Counted from the stretch's first letter, positions 1 through 8,911 are shown. The stretch: DNA of 64,000 nt from Actinomadura rubteroloni (GCF_002911665.1 NZ_MTBP01000001.1:620001-684000); one strand, 5' to 3'. Numbers and translations: made by a program. Notes: a model not told the origin generated them from the sequence alone.

Positions 1-347
1 GGGGACAGGCCGTCGACCGGGTAGCCGTCGCGGACGGGCTTGGCGTACGTCCGGGTCTCGGTGCGCCCGATGATCGAGGAGATGATCACGCCGTCGCCGC
101 CCGCGTTGATCAGCGCCAGCGAGAACGACCGGTGCCCGGACATCTCCTTGAGCGCGTCGTAGTGGACGATCGCGAGGTCGCGCAGGGCCTTCGGGTCCAC
201 GCTGGTGGTGCCGGCGAGCTGGAGCTGGCGGCGCAGGACGGCCGCGCACTCGTCCACGACCTGGTTCGCCCGCCGGTAGGCCGCCACGCCGACGGAGACC
301 CCGGCCACTCCGGCGACCAGCCCTACCACGGCCACGGCGACAAGCAT
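1..347 (-). CDS. DUF4446 family membrane-anchored protein (C-terminus cut by window edge)
   Basis: The visible 115 residues begin with a hydrophobic N-terminal segment (MLVAVAVVGLVAGVAGVSVG) that should anchor the protein. It is followed by a soluble region with the DUF4446 signature: a DLAIVHYDALKEMSG-like block, then SLALINAGGDGVIISSI and GRTETRTYAKPV. The function of this family is not established. The ATG overlaps the stop of the upstream GT87 gene by one base (TGATG), so the two are probably translationally coupled. The gene runs off the start of the window, so its 3' end is not seen. Confidence 0.85.
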   Translation of the reverse strand, partial: MLVAVAVVGLVAGVAGVSVGVAAYRRANQVVDECAAVLRRQLQLAGTTSVDPKALRDLAIVHYDALKEMSGHRSFSLALINAGGDGVIISSIIGRTETRTYAKPVRDGYPVDGLS

Positions 348-1669
348 CACGGAGTGAGGGTACCCACCCGCGCGTCGCCGTGCGTACGTTCCCCATGATC
401 CCCGGACGTTCGCACACGGTTCACCAACCAGACGCCGAGTACGACGATCAGGGCGAGTGCGGCGAGTCCGAAGGCGTCCTGGAGGATCCGGCCGACGATC
501 CGGACGGCCATCGGGTGCTCGCGTCCGGACAGCGCGGCGCCGCGCCAGGGCAACGGGAAGAGGAAGTACAGCCAGACGCCGAGCGCGAGCACGCAGCGGC
601 GCGGGTCGCGGCCGTCACCGGCCAGCGCGCCGAGCACCGCGATGATCCAGACGAGGTGGTGCATCCAGCCGACGGGCGACAGCAGCACCGACAGCAGCCC
701 GGTGATCGCGGCCCCGGCGAGCAGCAGCGTGTAGGCGGACGGCCCGGCGGCGGCGGCGCGCGTCAGGTCGGTGCCGCCGAACGGCCCCGGACGTCCCAGC
801 GCGTCCCCCGCGACCGTCGCCCGGCGCGCGAGCCGCAGCCCGAGCAGCGCGACGGCCACCGCGAGGACGAGCCACAGCAGCGACCGCCACGGGCTCTCCG
901 GCAGGACGTGCGCGAGCATCCCGTTGAGGGCCTGGTTGGTGGTGCCGCCGACGGCGCCCGTGCGGTCCCCGCCCTGGAGGAACGCGCCGAACCAGTAGTC
1001 GCGGGAGTCGGCGGGCAGCAGCGCGAACGCCCCGCCCCAGGCGGCGAGCGCGGTGAGCAGGGCGGTCCCGGCGGCGTCGCGGCGGCCGGTGATCCAGAAC
1101 CAGATCAGGAAGACGCCCGGCACCAGCTTGATCGCCATCGCCAGGCCGACGAGCACGCCGCGCGGCCAGCGGGCCGAGCGGGCGCAGCAGTCGGCGAGGC
1201 ACAGCGCCATCAGCAGGAACCCCACCTGACCGAAGCGCATCTGGTCGGACGCGGGCCACAGCCAGGCCGTCGCGCCGACGAGCGCTCCCGCCGCGACCGG
1301 CGCCCACCGGCCCGCGCGGCGGATCAGGTCGCGGAAGGCGTACAGGACGGCGACGGTCAGCGCCGCGTACATCAAAGCCGTCCACGTCCACTGCGCGGCC
1401 TTCCACGGCAGCAGCGTGAACGGCACCGCGAGCACGGCCGCGAAGGGCGGATACGTGAACGGCAAAAGCTGCGGCGGCTGCGTCAGGACGTCGTAGAGCG
1501 GGGCGCCGCGCAGGATCGCCGCGCCGCCCTCCCGGTAGACCTCCAGATCCACCATCCGCTGGTCCGGCGGGTTGTTCAGCCACTTCACGACGATCGGCGC
1601 GACGGCCGCGACCGCGACGAGAACGCCGAGGCCGACGATCCACGGCGGGGTCCTGCTGCCAGCACGCAT
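347..1669 (-). CDS. GT87 (DUF2029) family polyprenyl-phosphate-mannose-type mannosyltransferase
   Basis: A 440-residue polytopic membrane protein with about ten hydrophobic segments. Near the N-terminus is the GT87/DUF2029 signature DLEVYREGGAAILRGAPLYD, whose acidic residues are thought to form the catalytic site on the outer membrane face, and TYPPFAAVL follows. Related actinobacterial enzymes transfer mannose or arabinose from polyprenyl phosphate to cell-wall glycolipids or glycans; the exact acceptor cannot be read here. The start is the ATG before RAGSRTPP. It lies only 39 bp from the divergent phosphatase-like membrane gene, so the promoters must overlap. The 3' end couples to the DUF4446 gene. 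Confidence 0.85.
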   Translation of the reverse strand: MRAGSRTPPWIVGLGVLVAVAAVAPIVVKWLNNPPDQRMVDLEVYREGGAAILRGAPLYDVLTQPPQLLPFTYPPFAAVLAVPFTLLPWKAAQWTWTALMYAALTVAVLYAFRDLIRRAGRWAPVAAGALVGATAWLWPASDQMRFGQVGFLLMALCLADCCARSARWPRGVLVGLAMAIKLVPGVFLIWFWITGRRDAAGTALLTALAAWGGAFALLPADSRDYWFGAFLQGGDRTGAVGGTTNQALNGMLAHVLPESPWRSLLWLVLAVAVALLGLRLARRATVAGDALGRPGPFGGTDLTRAAAAGPSAYTLLLAGAAITGLLSVLLSPVGWMHHLVWIIAVLGALAGDGRDPRRCVLALGVWLYFLFPLPWRGAALSGREHPMAVRIVGRILQDAFGLAALALIVVLGVWLVNRVRTSGDHGERTHGDARVGTLTP

Positions 1670-1708
1670 GCGTCCATCCTGGACCAACTCGCCCACTAAC
1701 CTGACCTC

Positions 1709-3907
1709 ATGGCGCAGTACGGGGCGGGAACCGGAAGGCCGTGCTCTGCGGTGGTCAGGGCGCTGGTCGCGGTCGCCGCGCTGCTCGCCGGAACGGGCGT
1801 GTTGGCGGCGCCCGCCGCGGCGGCGGCGCCGTCGTCCCGGACGGTCGTCATCGGCGTCCCCGGGATGATGTGGAGCGACATCACCGCGACCCGCACGCCC
1901 ACCCTGTGGAAACTGGCGGGCCGGGGCGGCGCGGCGGCGCTCTCGGTGCGGACGACGCGGCCGGGCACCTGCCCGACGGACGGCTGGCTGACGGTCTCGG
2001 CGGGCCAGCGCTCGCGGCTGGCGCACGGCGACTGCCTGCTGCCCGCGACCCCGTCGGCGACGCCGTCCGGCGGGGCGACCGCCGCCGACTGGCCCGCGAT
2101 CCGCGCCGACAACGCCGCGACGACCTACCACTCGCGCGCCGGGCTGCTCGGCGACGCCGTCCACCGCGCGGGCGACTGCACGTTCGCGGTCGGCGCGGGC
2201 GCGGTCTACGGGCTCGCGGACGGCACGGGCCGCGTCGACCGCTACGTCTCCGCCCCGGACCGGGCGCGGCCGGAGGACTGGACGCGCTGCCGCCTGGCCG
2301 CCGTCGAGATCGACGACCTGTTCCGCGCCTACCAGGCCGCCGGGGTGGACGCGAAGGGCGAGCAGGAGGCGGTGGCCGAGGCGGTCCGGGCGCGGGCCGT
2401 CAGCACGGCGGACCAGCGCGTCGCGGCGGTGCTGGCCGCGCTCCCGCCCGGGACGAACGTGCTGGTCGCGGGCCTGTCGGACATCGGCGTGCCGCCGCAT
2501 CTGCGGATCGCGATCGGCGCGACCACCCCGGGCGGGCCGTCGTCGTTCCCGCGCGGGCTGCTGACGTCGTCGGCGACGCACCGGCCGGGCCTGGTCACGC
2601 TCACGGACGTCACCGCGACCGCGCTCAAGCTGCTCGGCCTCCCGCAGTCGGACGAGGCGGTCGGGTCGGCGTGGCGGTCGCAGAAGTCCGATCAGGCCGC
2701 GACGCCGAAGATCGAGGCGCTGGAGAACCAGGACGTCGCCGCGCAGGCCATCCGCAGCGTGCAGGGCAGGTTCATCTCGACCGTCGTGGTCGCGCAGATC
2801 GTGCTGCTCGGCGCCGCGTGGCTGCTGCTGCGGCGGCGGCCGGGGAGCGCGCGGCGGCGGCGCGTGCTCGGCGCGGCGCGGGTCGTGGCGCTGCTCGGCG
2901 GGGCGCTGCCGGTCTCGGCGTTCCTCGCCGGGATCGTCCCGTGGTGGCGGTCCTCGCATCCGGCGGCCGTGCTCGTGACGACGGTCGTCGTGGTCGGGGC
3001 GCTGTTGACGGGCGCGGCGCTCGGCGGGCCGTGGCGGCGGTCCAAGCTCGTCCCGAGCTTGATCATCGCGGCGGTGACGGCCGGCGTCCTCGCGCTGGAC
3101 GTCATGACCGGCTCGCACCTCCAGATGAACACCTTCCTCGGGTACACGGCGCTCGTCGCGGGCCGGTTCTACGGGTTCGGGAACCAGGCGTTCGCCCTGT
3201 TCGCGGCGGCTGCGGTGCTGACGGCGGCGTGGCTGGCGGAGTACCGCGTCAGGGCCGGGCAGCGGTGGACGGCCGCGCTCGTGATCGGTGCGGTCGGCGT
3301 CGGTGCGGTCGCGGTCGATGGGCTGCCGATGTGGGGCAGCGACTTCGGCGGCGTCCTCGCGATGGTGCCGGTGTTCGCGATGCTCGCGCTGCTCGCGGCC
3401 GGACGGCGCCTGCGCTGGTGGTGGCTCGCCGGGTTCGGCGCGGCGGCCGTGGCACTGGTCCTGCTGATCTCGTGGTGGAACGCCCGCAGCGCCAATCCGA
3501 CGCATCTCGGGAAGTTCTGGAACGACCTGGTCGCGGGGAACGGCGGCGAGGTCGTCCAGCGCAAGTTCGAGGCGATGACGCGCAGCCTCGGGTTCTGGCC
3601 GGTCACGGCGCTGCTCGCGGTCGCGCTCGTGTTCCTGTACCTCGCGCTGGTCGACCCGGCGCGGTGGCGGGCGAGGCCGCTGCTCGTCGCCTACCGGGAC
3701 ACCACGACGATGGGCCCGGCGCTGATCGCCGTGCTCAGCGTCGGGATCATCGGGACGCTCGTCAACGACTCCGGCGTCATCATCCTGACCGTGACGCTGC
3801 TGCTCACGGTGCCGCTGACCGTGGCGGCGGCGCTGCGGTCGCTGGAGACCGGCGCACGCACAGAACCGCGACCGTCAGCGCCGCGATCGTCAGCACGCAC
3901 GGGATGA
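1709..3907 (+). CDS. Secreted phosphatase/sulfatase-like domain fused to polytopic membrane domain
   Basis: A 732-residue protein. Residues 1-35 look like a signal peptide ending near AAPAAAAAP. Residues about 36-330 form an extracellular domain starting VVIGVPGMMWSDI and containing TPTLWKLAGRGG, a layout typical of alkaline-phosphatase/sulfatase-fold proteins. I do not see the full set of metal ligands, so enzymatic activity is uncertain. From about residue 355 there are roughly eight membrane segments separated by Arg-rich loops. Homologous proteins sit beside glycosyltransferases in actinomycetes, and here the gene lies between GT87 and the MptB-like enzyme, suggesting envelope glycan work. 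Its last 104 bp overlap the convergent mannosyltransferase gene. Confidence 0.75.
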   Translation: MAQYGAGTGRPCSAVVRALVAVAALLAGTGVLAAPAAAAAPSSRTVVIGVPGMMWSDITATRTPTLWKLAGRGGAAALSVRTTRPGTCPTDGWLTVSAGQRSRLAHGDCLLPATPSATPSGGATAADWPAIRADNAATTYHSRAGLLGDAVHRAGDCTFAVGAGAVYGLADGTGRVDRYVSAPDRARPEDWTRCRLAAVEIDDLFRAYQAAGVDAKGEQEAVAEAVRARAVSTADQRVAAVLAALPPGTNVLVAGLSDIGVPPHLRIAIGATTPGGPSSFPRGLLTSSATHRPGLVTLTDVTATALKLLGLPQSDEAVGSAWRSQKSDQAATPKIEALENQDVAAQAIRSVQGRFISTVVVAQIVLLGAAWLLLRRRPGSARRRRVLGAARVVALLGGALPVSAFLAGIVPWWRSSHPAAVLVTTVVVVGALLTGAALGGPWRRSKLVPSLIIAAVTAGVLALDVMTGSHLQMNTFLGYTALVAGRFYGFGNQAFALFAAAAVLTAAWLAEYRVRAGQRWTAALVIGAVGVGAVAVDGLPMWGSDFGGVLAMVPVFAMLALLAAGRRLRWWWLAGFGAAAVALVLLISWWNARSANPTHLGKFWNDLVAGNGGEVVQRKFEAMTRSLGFWPVTALLAVALVFLYLALVDPARWRARPLLVAYRDTTTMGPALIAVLSVGIIGTLVNDSGVIILTVTLLLTVPLTVAAALRSLETGARTEPRPSAPRSSARTG

Positions 3908-5267
3908 CGTCCGGGCGCAGCGTGGTGAACAGCCAGGTCAGGCCGTCCGGCAGGCCGATCAGCTCGGGCTTGCGCGCGGGCAGGTAGGCCAGGCTCAGCG
4001 CGAATGTGTGGACGAGCAGCGCCGCGTCGAACCGGGACAGCGGCAGCAGCGCCAGCAGCGCCCAGCCGTAGCCGTCGTACCAGGGCAGGACGTACGGCGC
4101 GGTGAACAGCCAGCCGACGAGCAGCGCGGCGGCGACGCGGCGGGGGTCGTCGCGCGGGACGTCCCGGGACACCGGCAGCCCCCGGTAGAGCAGCAGCGCG
4201 AGGGCGATGCCGGTCGCGGCGGCCAGGTACTTGATCACGTCCCGGCCGAGGAACGGGCGGACGAGATGCCACGGCGTCGCCAGCGAGATCATGCCGCCGG
4301 CCCGTCCGGTCTGGTCGAAGACGTGCGGTCCGGCCAGCGCGAACAGCACGGCGGCCGTCACGACCGCCGCGCCGAACAGCGCGGCCAGGCCCGCCGGGCG
4401 GCGGCGGCGCAGCAGCAGCCACGCCGGGCCGCCGCCGACCAGCGCGGCGGGCAGCTTCACCGCCGCGCCGACCGCGACGAGCACGCCGGTCAGCAGCGTG
4501 CGGGCGCGGCCCGGACGGGCGAACACCGCGAGCGCGGCGACCATCGGGGCGATCGCCCACACGTCGTTGTGCGCGCCCGCGACGAGGTGGTAGAGCACGA
4601 GCGGATTGGCCGTCCACAGCAGTGCGGCGCGGGCGCGGCCCTTGTCGTCGCGGGCCATGCGGTGCAGGAGCAGTGCCGTCCCTGCGAACGCCAGCACGTT
4701 CATCACGGACAGGACGAACACCGTGAGCCGCAGCGAGTCCCCACCGATCCAGGACGCAACTGCCTGCCCGGCCGTCGCGACGGGTCCGTACACCGACGGC
4801 GTCCGCCGCCACTCTTCCGCCGCCCCCGCGACCGGGTCGCCGGTCAGATCATCGGCGGTCGTGGCGTACGGGTCGTGGCCGGTGACCGCCATCCGCCCGT
4901 ACCCGGCGTAGTTGAGGTGGTCGGACGAGCCGACGGGCGGCAGGAACGCGAGCACCGCCGCCGTGAGCAGCCCCGCGACCAGCAGCGGACGAACCGGGAC
5001 CGCGCGCGTCGCCCGCAGGCACAGCGCGAGGCCCGCCGCGCTCGCCGTCAGCCCGGCGACGACCAGCGCGACCACGAGATACGGCGACGGACGCGCGTCC
5101 AGCGCGAACGGCGGGCCGCCGCCGGGCAGCGCGGGCTCGAACGGCGACGGTCCGAGGACGGCGACGGCGACGAAGCAGGTCAGGCCCGTCCCGCCGAGGA
5201 CGAGCCCGCCGGTCGCGCGCCGCCGCGCGGTCGCCGCGCCGCCGGTGCGGGGACGGGCCAGGGTCAC
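3804..5267 (-). CDS. MptA/MptB-like alpha-1,6-mannosyltransferase (GT-C fold)
   Basis: A 487-residue polytopic membrane protein. The motif SSDHLNYAGYGRMAVTGHDPY resembles the first-loop catalytic region of mycobacterial MptA/MptB, which extend alpha-1,6-mannan with polyprenyl-phosphomannose. SVYGPVATAGQ and LLWTANPLVLYHLVAGAHND are also typical. The start ATG overlaps the stop of the GT2 gene by 4 bp (ATGA), so GT2 and this gene form a coupled pair: GT2 could make the polyprenyl-phosphate sugar donor and this enzyme could use it outside the membrane. The 3' end overlaps the convergent gene by 104 bp. The acceptor is unknown. Confidence 0.8.
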   Translation of the reverse strand: MTLARPRTGGAATARRRATGGLVLGGTGLTCFVAVAVLGPSPFEPALPGGGPPFALDARPSPYLVVALVVAGLTASAAGLALCLRATRAVPVRPLLVAGLLTAAVLAFLPPVGSSDHLNYAGYGRMAVTGHDPYATTADDLTGDPVAGAAEEWRRTPSVYGPVATAGQAVASWIGGDSLRLTVFVLSVMNVLAFAGTALLLHRMARDDKGRARAALLWTANPLVLYHLVAGAHNDVWAIAPMVAALAVFARPGRARTLLTGVLVAVGAAVKLPAALVGGGPAWLLLRRRRPAGLAALFGAAVVTAAVLFALAGPHVFDQTGRAGGMISLATPWHLVRPFLGRDVIKYLAAATGIALALLLYRGLPVSRDVPRDDPRRVAAALLVGWLFTAPYVLPWYDGYGWALLALLPLSRFDAALLVHTFALSLAYLPARKPELIGLPDGLTWLFTTLRPDVIPCVLTIAALTVAVLCVRRSPATAAPPPRSAAP

Positions 5268-5980
5268 GCGCCCCGGCCGCGCCGCAGCGCGTCCAGCGCG
5301 GGCTCGCGGGCGGCGAGGGCGCGCCCGACGTCGCGGAACTGCCGGGCGCGGTGGAGTTGGGCGCGCCAGTCGGTGCCGGTGGCGCGGTGCGCGAGCGGCA
5401 CCTCGACCTCCTCGACGCGGAAGCCCTTGCGGAGCAGGTCGATCGTCAGCGCCGTCTCGACGCCGAACCCGGCGGCGAGCGGCCGGGCGGCCTCGAACGC
5501 GGCGCGGGTCAGGCAGCGCTGGCCGTTGAGCGGCTGGGTCGCGGTCCAGCCGGTGGCGCGGCGGATGCCGTCGCGGGAGAGGCGGACGACGAAGCCGTGG
5601 CCGCCGAGCTTCACCGTGCTGCTGAACACCGCGATCGTCATGTCGGCGGTGCCCGCGCGGACGGGGGCGACGAGCGGCGCCGCGTCCCGGGCCGTGTCGC
5701 CGAGGTCGGCGTCGAGGAACAGCAGGTGGCGCGGGTCGCCGGAGTCGAGCAGGCGGACGGCCTCCGCGCCGGTCTCCATCGCCGCGCCCTTGCCCCGGTT
5801 GCGGCTGTGCCGGACGACGCGGGCCCCGGCGTCCTCGGCCGCGCGCGCCGTGCCGTCCCGGGAGCCGTCGTCCACGACGATGACGAGATCGGTGCCGGGC
5901 AGTTCCGAGGCGGCCTTGACCGTGGCGCCGATCCGGTCCGCCTCGTCCTTCGCGGGAATGATCACCGCTGCGTCCTGCAT
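5264..5980 (-). CDS. Family 2 glycosyltransferase (dolichyl-phosphate-mannose-synthase type)
   Basis: A 238-residue cytoplasmic GT-A enzyme without membrane segments. The N-terminal nucleotide-sugar fold is clear: AAVIIPAKDEADRIG, VVDDGSRDGT, and LLFLDADLGD as the DXD metal-binding motif. NGQRCLTRAAFEAA and GFGVETALTIDLL are typical of the dolichyl-phosphate mannose/glucose synthase branch. It ends in a coupled ATGA overlap with the MptB-like gene. I infer that it supplies a polyprenyl-phosphate hexose for the neighbouring GT-C enzymes; the sugar itself cannot be deduced. Confidence 0.85.
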   Translation of the reverse strand: MQDAAVIIPAKDEADRIGATVKAASELPGTDLVIVVDDGSRDGTARAAEDAGARVVRHSRNRGKGAAMETGAEAVRLLDSGDPRHLLFLDADLGDTARDAAPLVAPVRAGTADMTIAVFSSTVKLGGHGFVVRLSRDGIRRATGWTATQPLNGQRCLTRAAFEAARPLAAGFGVETALTIDLLRKGFRVEEVEVPLAHRATGTDWRAQLHRARQFRDVGRALAAREPALDALRRGRGA

Positions 5981-6012
5981 ACCGGCGATCGTAGTGCGGC
6001 GGGCGGCGGCGG

Positions 6013-6393
6013 TCAGCCCACGCCGGGCACGGGCGCCGCCTCCACCACGGTGAACACGGTGTCGAGCCCGGTGACCTGGAGGATGCGGCGGACGGCGGTG
6101 CGCGGCGCGGCCAGCGCGAACGACCCGCCGCCGTCCCGGACCCGCTGCATCGCCGCCAGCAGGACGTTCATGCCGATCGAGTCGCAGAACTCCACGCCGC
6201 TGAGGTCCACGGTGATGCGGTCGGCGGCGTCGCCGGCCAGGTCCGCGAGCGCGGCCTGGAGGCGCGGCGCGGTGTAGAGGTCGAGCTCACCCGTCGCCGT
6301 AACGACGGTGTGACCCCCTTGAGACGATGTTGAGACGTTTAGCTCCACCCCCGGCACACTACCGACCGAACGCGCCTCGATCCAGAGCGTCAT
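6013..6393 (-). CDS. STAS-domain anti-sigma factor antagonist
   Basis: A 126-residue single STAS domain. It carries TVVTATGELDLYTAPRL near the N-terminus and VDLSGVEFCDSIGMNVLL, where the serine after Asp is the usual phosphorylation site of SpoIIAA/RsbV-type antagonists. Such proteins bind anti-sigma kinases when unphosphorylated and so free a sigma factor. A start at ATG 6393 gives MTLWIEARS before the domain and has a GGACGGGG stretch upstream; a GTG at 6348 is the alternative. No partner anti-sigma gene is adjacent, but a HATPase protein of that type is encoded at 22499-23182. Confidence 0.85.
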   Translation of the reverse strand: MTLWIEARSVGSVPGVELNVSTSSQGGHTVVTATGELDLYTAPRLQAALADLAGDAADRITVDLSGVEFCDSIGMNVLLAAMQRVRDGGGSFALAAPRTAVRRILQVTGLDTVFTVVEAAPVPGVG

Positions 6394-6516
6394 CACGGAA
6401 CCCCGTCCGCACGGCCCGCCCCGGGCGAGTCCCGGGCAGGTCGCCCGGCGATTCGCCGCCGCGCTCCGCCGCCGCGTGCGGGACGCTGGACGCCGGCCGA
6501 CGCGAAGGAGGCGCCG

Positions 6517-6879
6517 ATGACCGAACCCGAGCGCTGGGACGCGCGGCTGCGCGGACGGCTGGAGACCGTCCGCGCCCGCTCCCTGAAGGCCGCGCCGTGG
6601 CGCGACGCCGTGCCGCTGCTCGCCCCGCTGGTCAACCGGTCCGGGCACGTGCCCGTCCGCGCCCGCCTCACCCGCGAGGACCTGGCGTTCCTCGGCGCGG
6701 CGCGCGACGACCTCCTCGCGCTGACGCGGATGGCGCTGCGCCTCGCCGACCTGCACCGACCGCAGGACGGCGGCGGCATCAGCAGCGACCCGTCCCGTCC
6801 GATCCTGCGCTGCCGCTCCTGCATGGCCCGCTGGCCCTGCCCCACCCTCCGCGCGGTCGACGAGGCGTTGTTTCATTGA
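6517..6879 (+). CDS. Small actinobacterial protein with C-terminal Cys pair
   Basis: A 120-residue hydrophilic protein preceded by a strong ribosome site (GGAGG eight bases before ATG). It is Arg/Leu-rich and ends in RCRSCMARWPCPTLRAVDEA. This Cys-containing tail is widespread among small actinobacterial proteins, also in phages, and may bind metal. No function is known to me. It is divergent from the STAS gene, 123 bp away. Confidence 0.7.
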   Translation: MTEPERWDARLRGRLETVRARSLKAAPWRDAVPLLAPLVNRSGHVPVRARLTREDLAFLGAARDDLLALTRMALRLADLHRPQDGGGISSDPSRPILRCRSCMARWPCPTLRAVDEALFH

Positions 6880-6888
6880 GTCCCGGCC

Positions 6889-6996
6889 TGCGGGGGCTCG
6901 CCTGGCGGCTCGCCCCCGCAACCGTGCCTTGTGCGAGCGCCGCATCGCTTCGCGATCTTCCCGCCCGGGGACTCGCCTTCGGCTTCGTCCCCGGGC
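6889..6996. repeat. Two strong intergenic hairpins, REP/terminator-like
   Basis: The 168-bp gap between convergent genes holds two GC-rich inverted repeats. The first pairs TGCGGGGGC (6889-6897) with GCCCCCGCA (6912-6920). The second pairs GCCCGGGGAC (6963-6972) with GTCCCCGGGC (6987-6996). Both loops carry a CTCGCC/GGCT-type core, which suggests copies of one dispersed element. They may also terminate transcription from both sides. Whether they recur in the genome cannot be judged here. Confidence 0.5.
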
Positions 6997-7047
6997 GCTC
7001 AGTCAACGCACTCGCGCGATGGCTGAAATTGACGTCCTCAACACGTC

Positions 7048-8433
7048 CTAGCCGCCGATCAGCCCGCCCAGCGCGGCGGTGCGGGATCTGACGCCGAGGG
7101 TCGTCGCGGTGATGGTCGTGACGTTCTTGCCGAGGGTGATGAGCGTGCCGTTGCCGCCGTCGGCGTCGGGGACGCCGATCGTGAGGTCCGCGCGGCCGTC
7201 GCCGTCGTGGTCGAGCAGCGCCACCTGCGCGCCCAGGTGCTCGTAGGCGCGGACGGCGCCGGGGACCCCCGTCGTGCTTCTCGTGATCTCCTGCGCGCCG
7301 CGTCCGGTCAGGCCGGACGGCGAACCGTAGAGCACGTACGCCGAGCCCGCGTCGAAAACGTTCCCGCGGTCGGTCTTCGGCGCGCCGACGGCCAGGTCGG
7401 CGCGACCGTCGCGGTTCACGTCGCCCGCCGCGAGCGCCGCGCCGAAGTTGTCCTCCATGACCGCGCGGCCCGGTACGCCGGACGTGTCGCGGTGCAGCGT
7501 GTACGTCCCGCCGAGTCCGAACGGCGTGCCCCGGTGGACGGTCACGGCGCCGCCCGTCCAGGGGCGGTCGTAGGTGTCGCCGACCGCGACGTCCGCGCGG
7601 CCGTCGCCGTCGAAGTCGGCCACGGCGAGCGCGTGGACGGTCGTGTAGACCGTGCGGCCGCGGTCGAGCCCGCCCCGGCCGTTCGCGGTGAACAGCGTGA
7701 AGCCGCGCCGGTGGTCCACCTCGGGGTCGTCGTGGTCGTACCAGCCGTAGACGACGTCGGCGCGGCCGTCGCCGGTGACGTCGCCCGCCGCGATCCAGGA
7801 ACGGTCCAATCCGTAGCCCGAACGCGCTCCCGGCCGGACGGTCACCTTGCGTCCCCGGAACGACAGCCAGGTGAACGTGCTCGTGCCGGGCGCCGTGACG
7901 AACAGTTCCGGCGTCCCGTCGCCCTGGAGGTCCCCGGCGGTCAGCGTCTCGCCGAACCGGTGGCCCTTCCCGGCCGCGCCGTTCTCGCCGAACGCCGCCG
8001 CGCCGCGCAGGCCGGACGGCGAGCCCCACAGGACCGTCACCGTCCCGGTGTCGGCGGCGCGGCCGTCCTCGCCGGGCGCGCCGACCGCGAGGTCCGCGTA
8101 GCCGTCGCGGTCGAGGTCCGCCGAGGTCAGCGACGCGCCGAACCGGTCACCGGCCTCCGGCGCGCCCGGGACGCCCGCGCTCGCCTGCGTCACGACCTGC
8201 CTGCGCCGCGGGTCCACGCCGGTCTTCGACCCGTACACGACGGTGACGAATCCGGCCTTCTTCTTGTCTCCCACGGTTCCGGCCGGGCTGCCGAGCGCGA
8301 GATCGCGCCGTCCGTCGCCGTCGAAGTCGTAGGGGCGCGCCGCCGCGCGGGCCGTCGCGGGACCGGCCGCAGCCAGTCCGCACGCACCCGTCACGGCGGC
8401 GAGCGCCAGGGCATGAGCCGCCCGAAAGCGCAC
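7048..8433 (-). CDS. Secreted FG-GAP/integrin-alpha repeat protein
   Basis: A 461-residue exported protein. The first about 30 residues form a signal peptide (Arg near the start, hydrophobic core, cleavage near ATARAAA). The remainder is a series of about seven FG-GAP repeats of the form DFDGDGRRDLALGSPAG, each with a DxDxDG calcium-binding loop; further copies read DLDRDGYADLAVGAPGED, DVNRDGRADLAVGAPKTD and DHDGDGRADLTIGVPDADG. These build a beta-propeller as in integrin alpha chains. Secreted actinomycete members are often annotated as VCBS or FG-GAP proteins of unknown ligand. It is monocistronic, with over 300 bp upstream. Confidence 0.9.
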   Translation of the reverse strand: MRFRAAHALALAAVTGACGLAAAGPATARAAARPYDFDGDGRRDLALGSPAGTVGDKKKAGFVTVVYGSKTGVDPRRRQVVTQASAGVPGAPEAGDRFGASLTSADLDRDGYADLAVGAPGEDGRAADTGTVTVLWGSPSGLRGAAAFGENGAAGKGHRFGETLTAGDLQGDGTPELFVTAPGTSTFTWLSFRGRKVTVRPGARSGYGLDRSWIAAGDVTGDGRADVVYGWYDHDDPEVDHRRGFTLFTANGRGGLDRGRTVYTTVHALAVADFDGDGRADVAVGDTYDRPWTGGAVTVHRGTPFGLGGTYTLHRDTSGVPGRAVMEDNFGAALAAGDVNRDGRADLAVGAPKTDRGNVFDAGSAYVLYGSPSGLTGRGAQEITRSTTGVPGAVRAYEHLGAQVALLDHDGDGRADLTIGVPDADGGNGTLITLGKNVTTITATTLGVRSRTAALGGLIGG

Positions 8434-8740
8434 GTTTCCTCCCGTGGGTCATACGCGTCCCGGCAGGACGCGCCGTCCAATAACCCGCGGCGGACATTAC
8501 TCCGGGTAAGGGATGTCCGATTTATGGTGACGCGGCGCACACAGAGCCTTGTTTTCGCAGGTCAGACCCCAGGTCGGGCCGGACGAGCCGGGTCGGGAGA
8601 TGAGCGAGATCACGTGCTGAGGCGCTGGTCACAGGGGCGGTCCCGGGCGCCGTCTCGGGGTCGGGGTCAGCCTCGGGTCGGGGTCGGAGTCCTCCCATGG
8701 TGTGATGACGTCCCTTTGACCGGCGCATACCGTTGACGAC
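8434..8740. other. Intergenic region, no gene seen
   Basis: This 307-bp divergent gap should hold the promoters of the FG-GAP gene and the small membrane protein gene. A GGACAT (8492-8497) / ATGTCC (8513-8518) inverted repeat and short G-rich direct repeats (CGGGGTCGG units, about 8655-8695) are visible. I see no convincing coding frame or RNA. Confidence 0.5.
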
Positions 8741-8911
8741 ATGGGACGCACTCTCCTCACGATTCTCGGCGTGATCCTCGCCATCTGGCTGGTCTTCACC
8801 ATGCTCGGCTGGCTGTTCTCGCTGCTCAAGCTGTTCGTGATCGTCGGCATGATCGCCGCCGTGATCTACCTCGTCGTCACGCTGGTGGCGAAGTCGTCGA
8901 AGGGCCGGTAG
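8741..8911 (+). CDS. Small hydrophobic membrane protein (56 aa)
   Basis: An ATG opens a 56-codon frame ending in TAG. Nearly the whole product is hydrophobic: it begins MGRTLLTILGVILAIWLV, then has a short Gly-Trp break and a second hydrophobic run (LFVIVGMIAAVIYLVVTLV), ending in the basic tail AKSSKGR. That is two membrane helices or one hairpin. The strong third-position GC and clean ends support a real gene. The function is unknown; similar small proteins of actinomycetes are annotated only as hypothetical. Confidence 0.65.
   Translation: MGRTLLTILGVILAIWLVFTMLGWLFSLLKLFVIVGMIAAVIYLVVTLVAKSSKGR

Noticed and set aside
347..3505. Long open frame of over 1000 codons on the minus strand crossing two genes
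   Set aside because: Only the last 440 codons (from 1669) are GT87-like; the rest is Arg/Pro-rich shadow of the phosphatase-like gene on the other strand.
8655..8700. CRISPR-like or tandem repeat from CGGGGTCGG units
   Set aside because: Units are short, irregular and without spacers; simple GC-rich low complexity.
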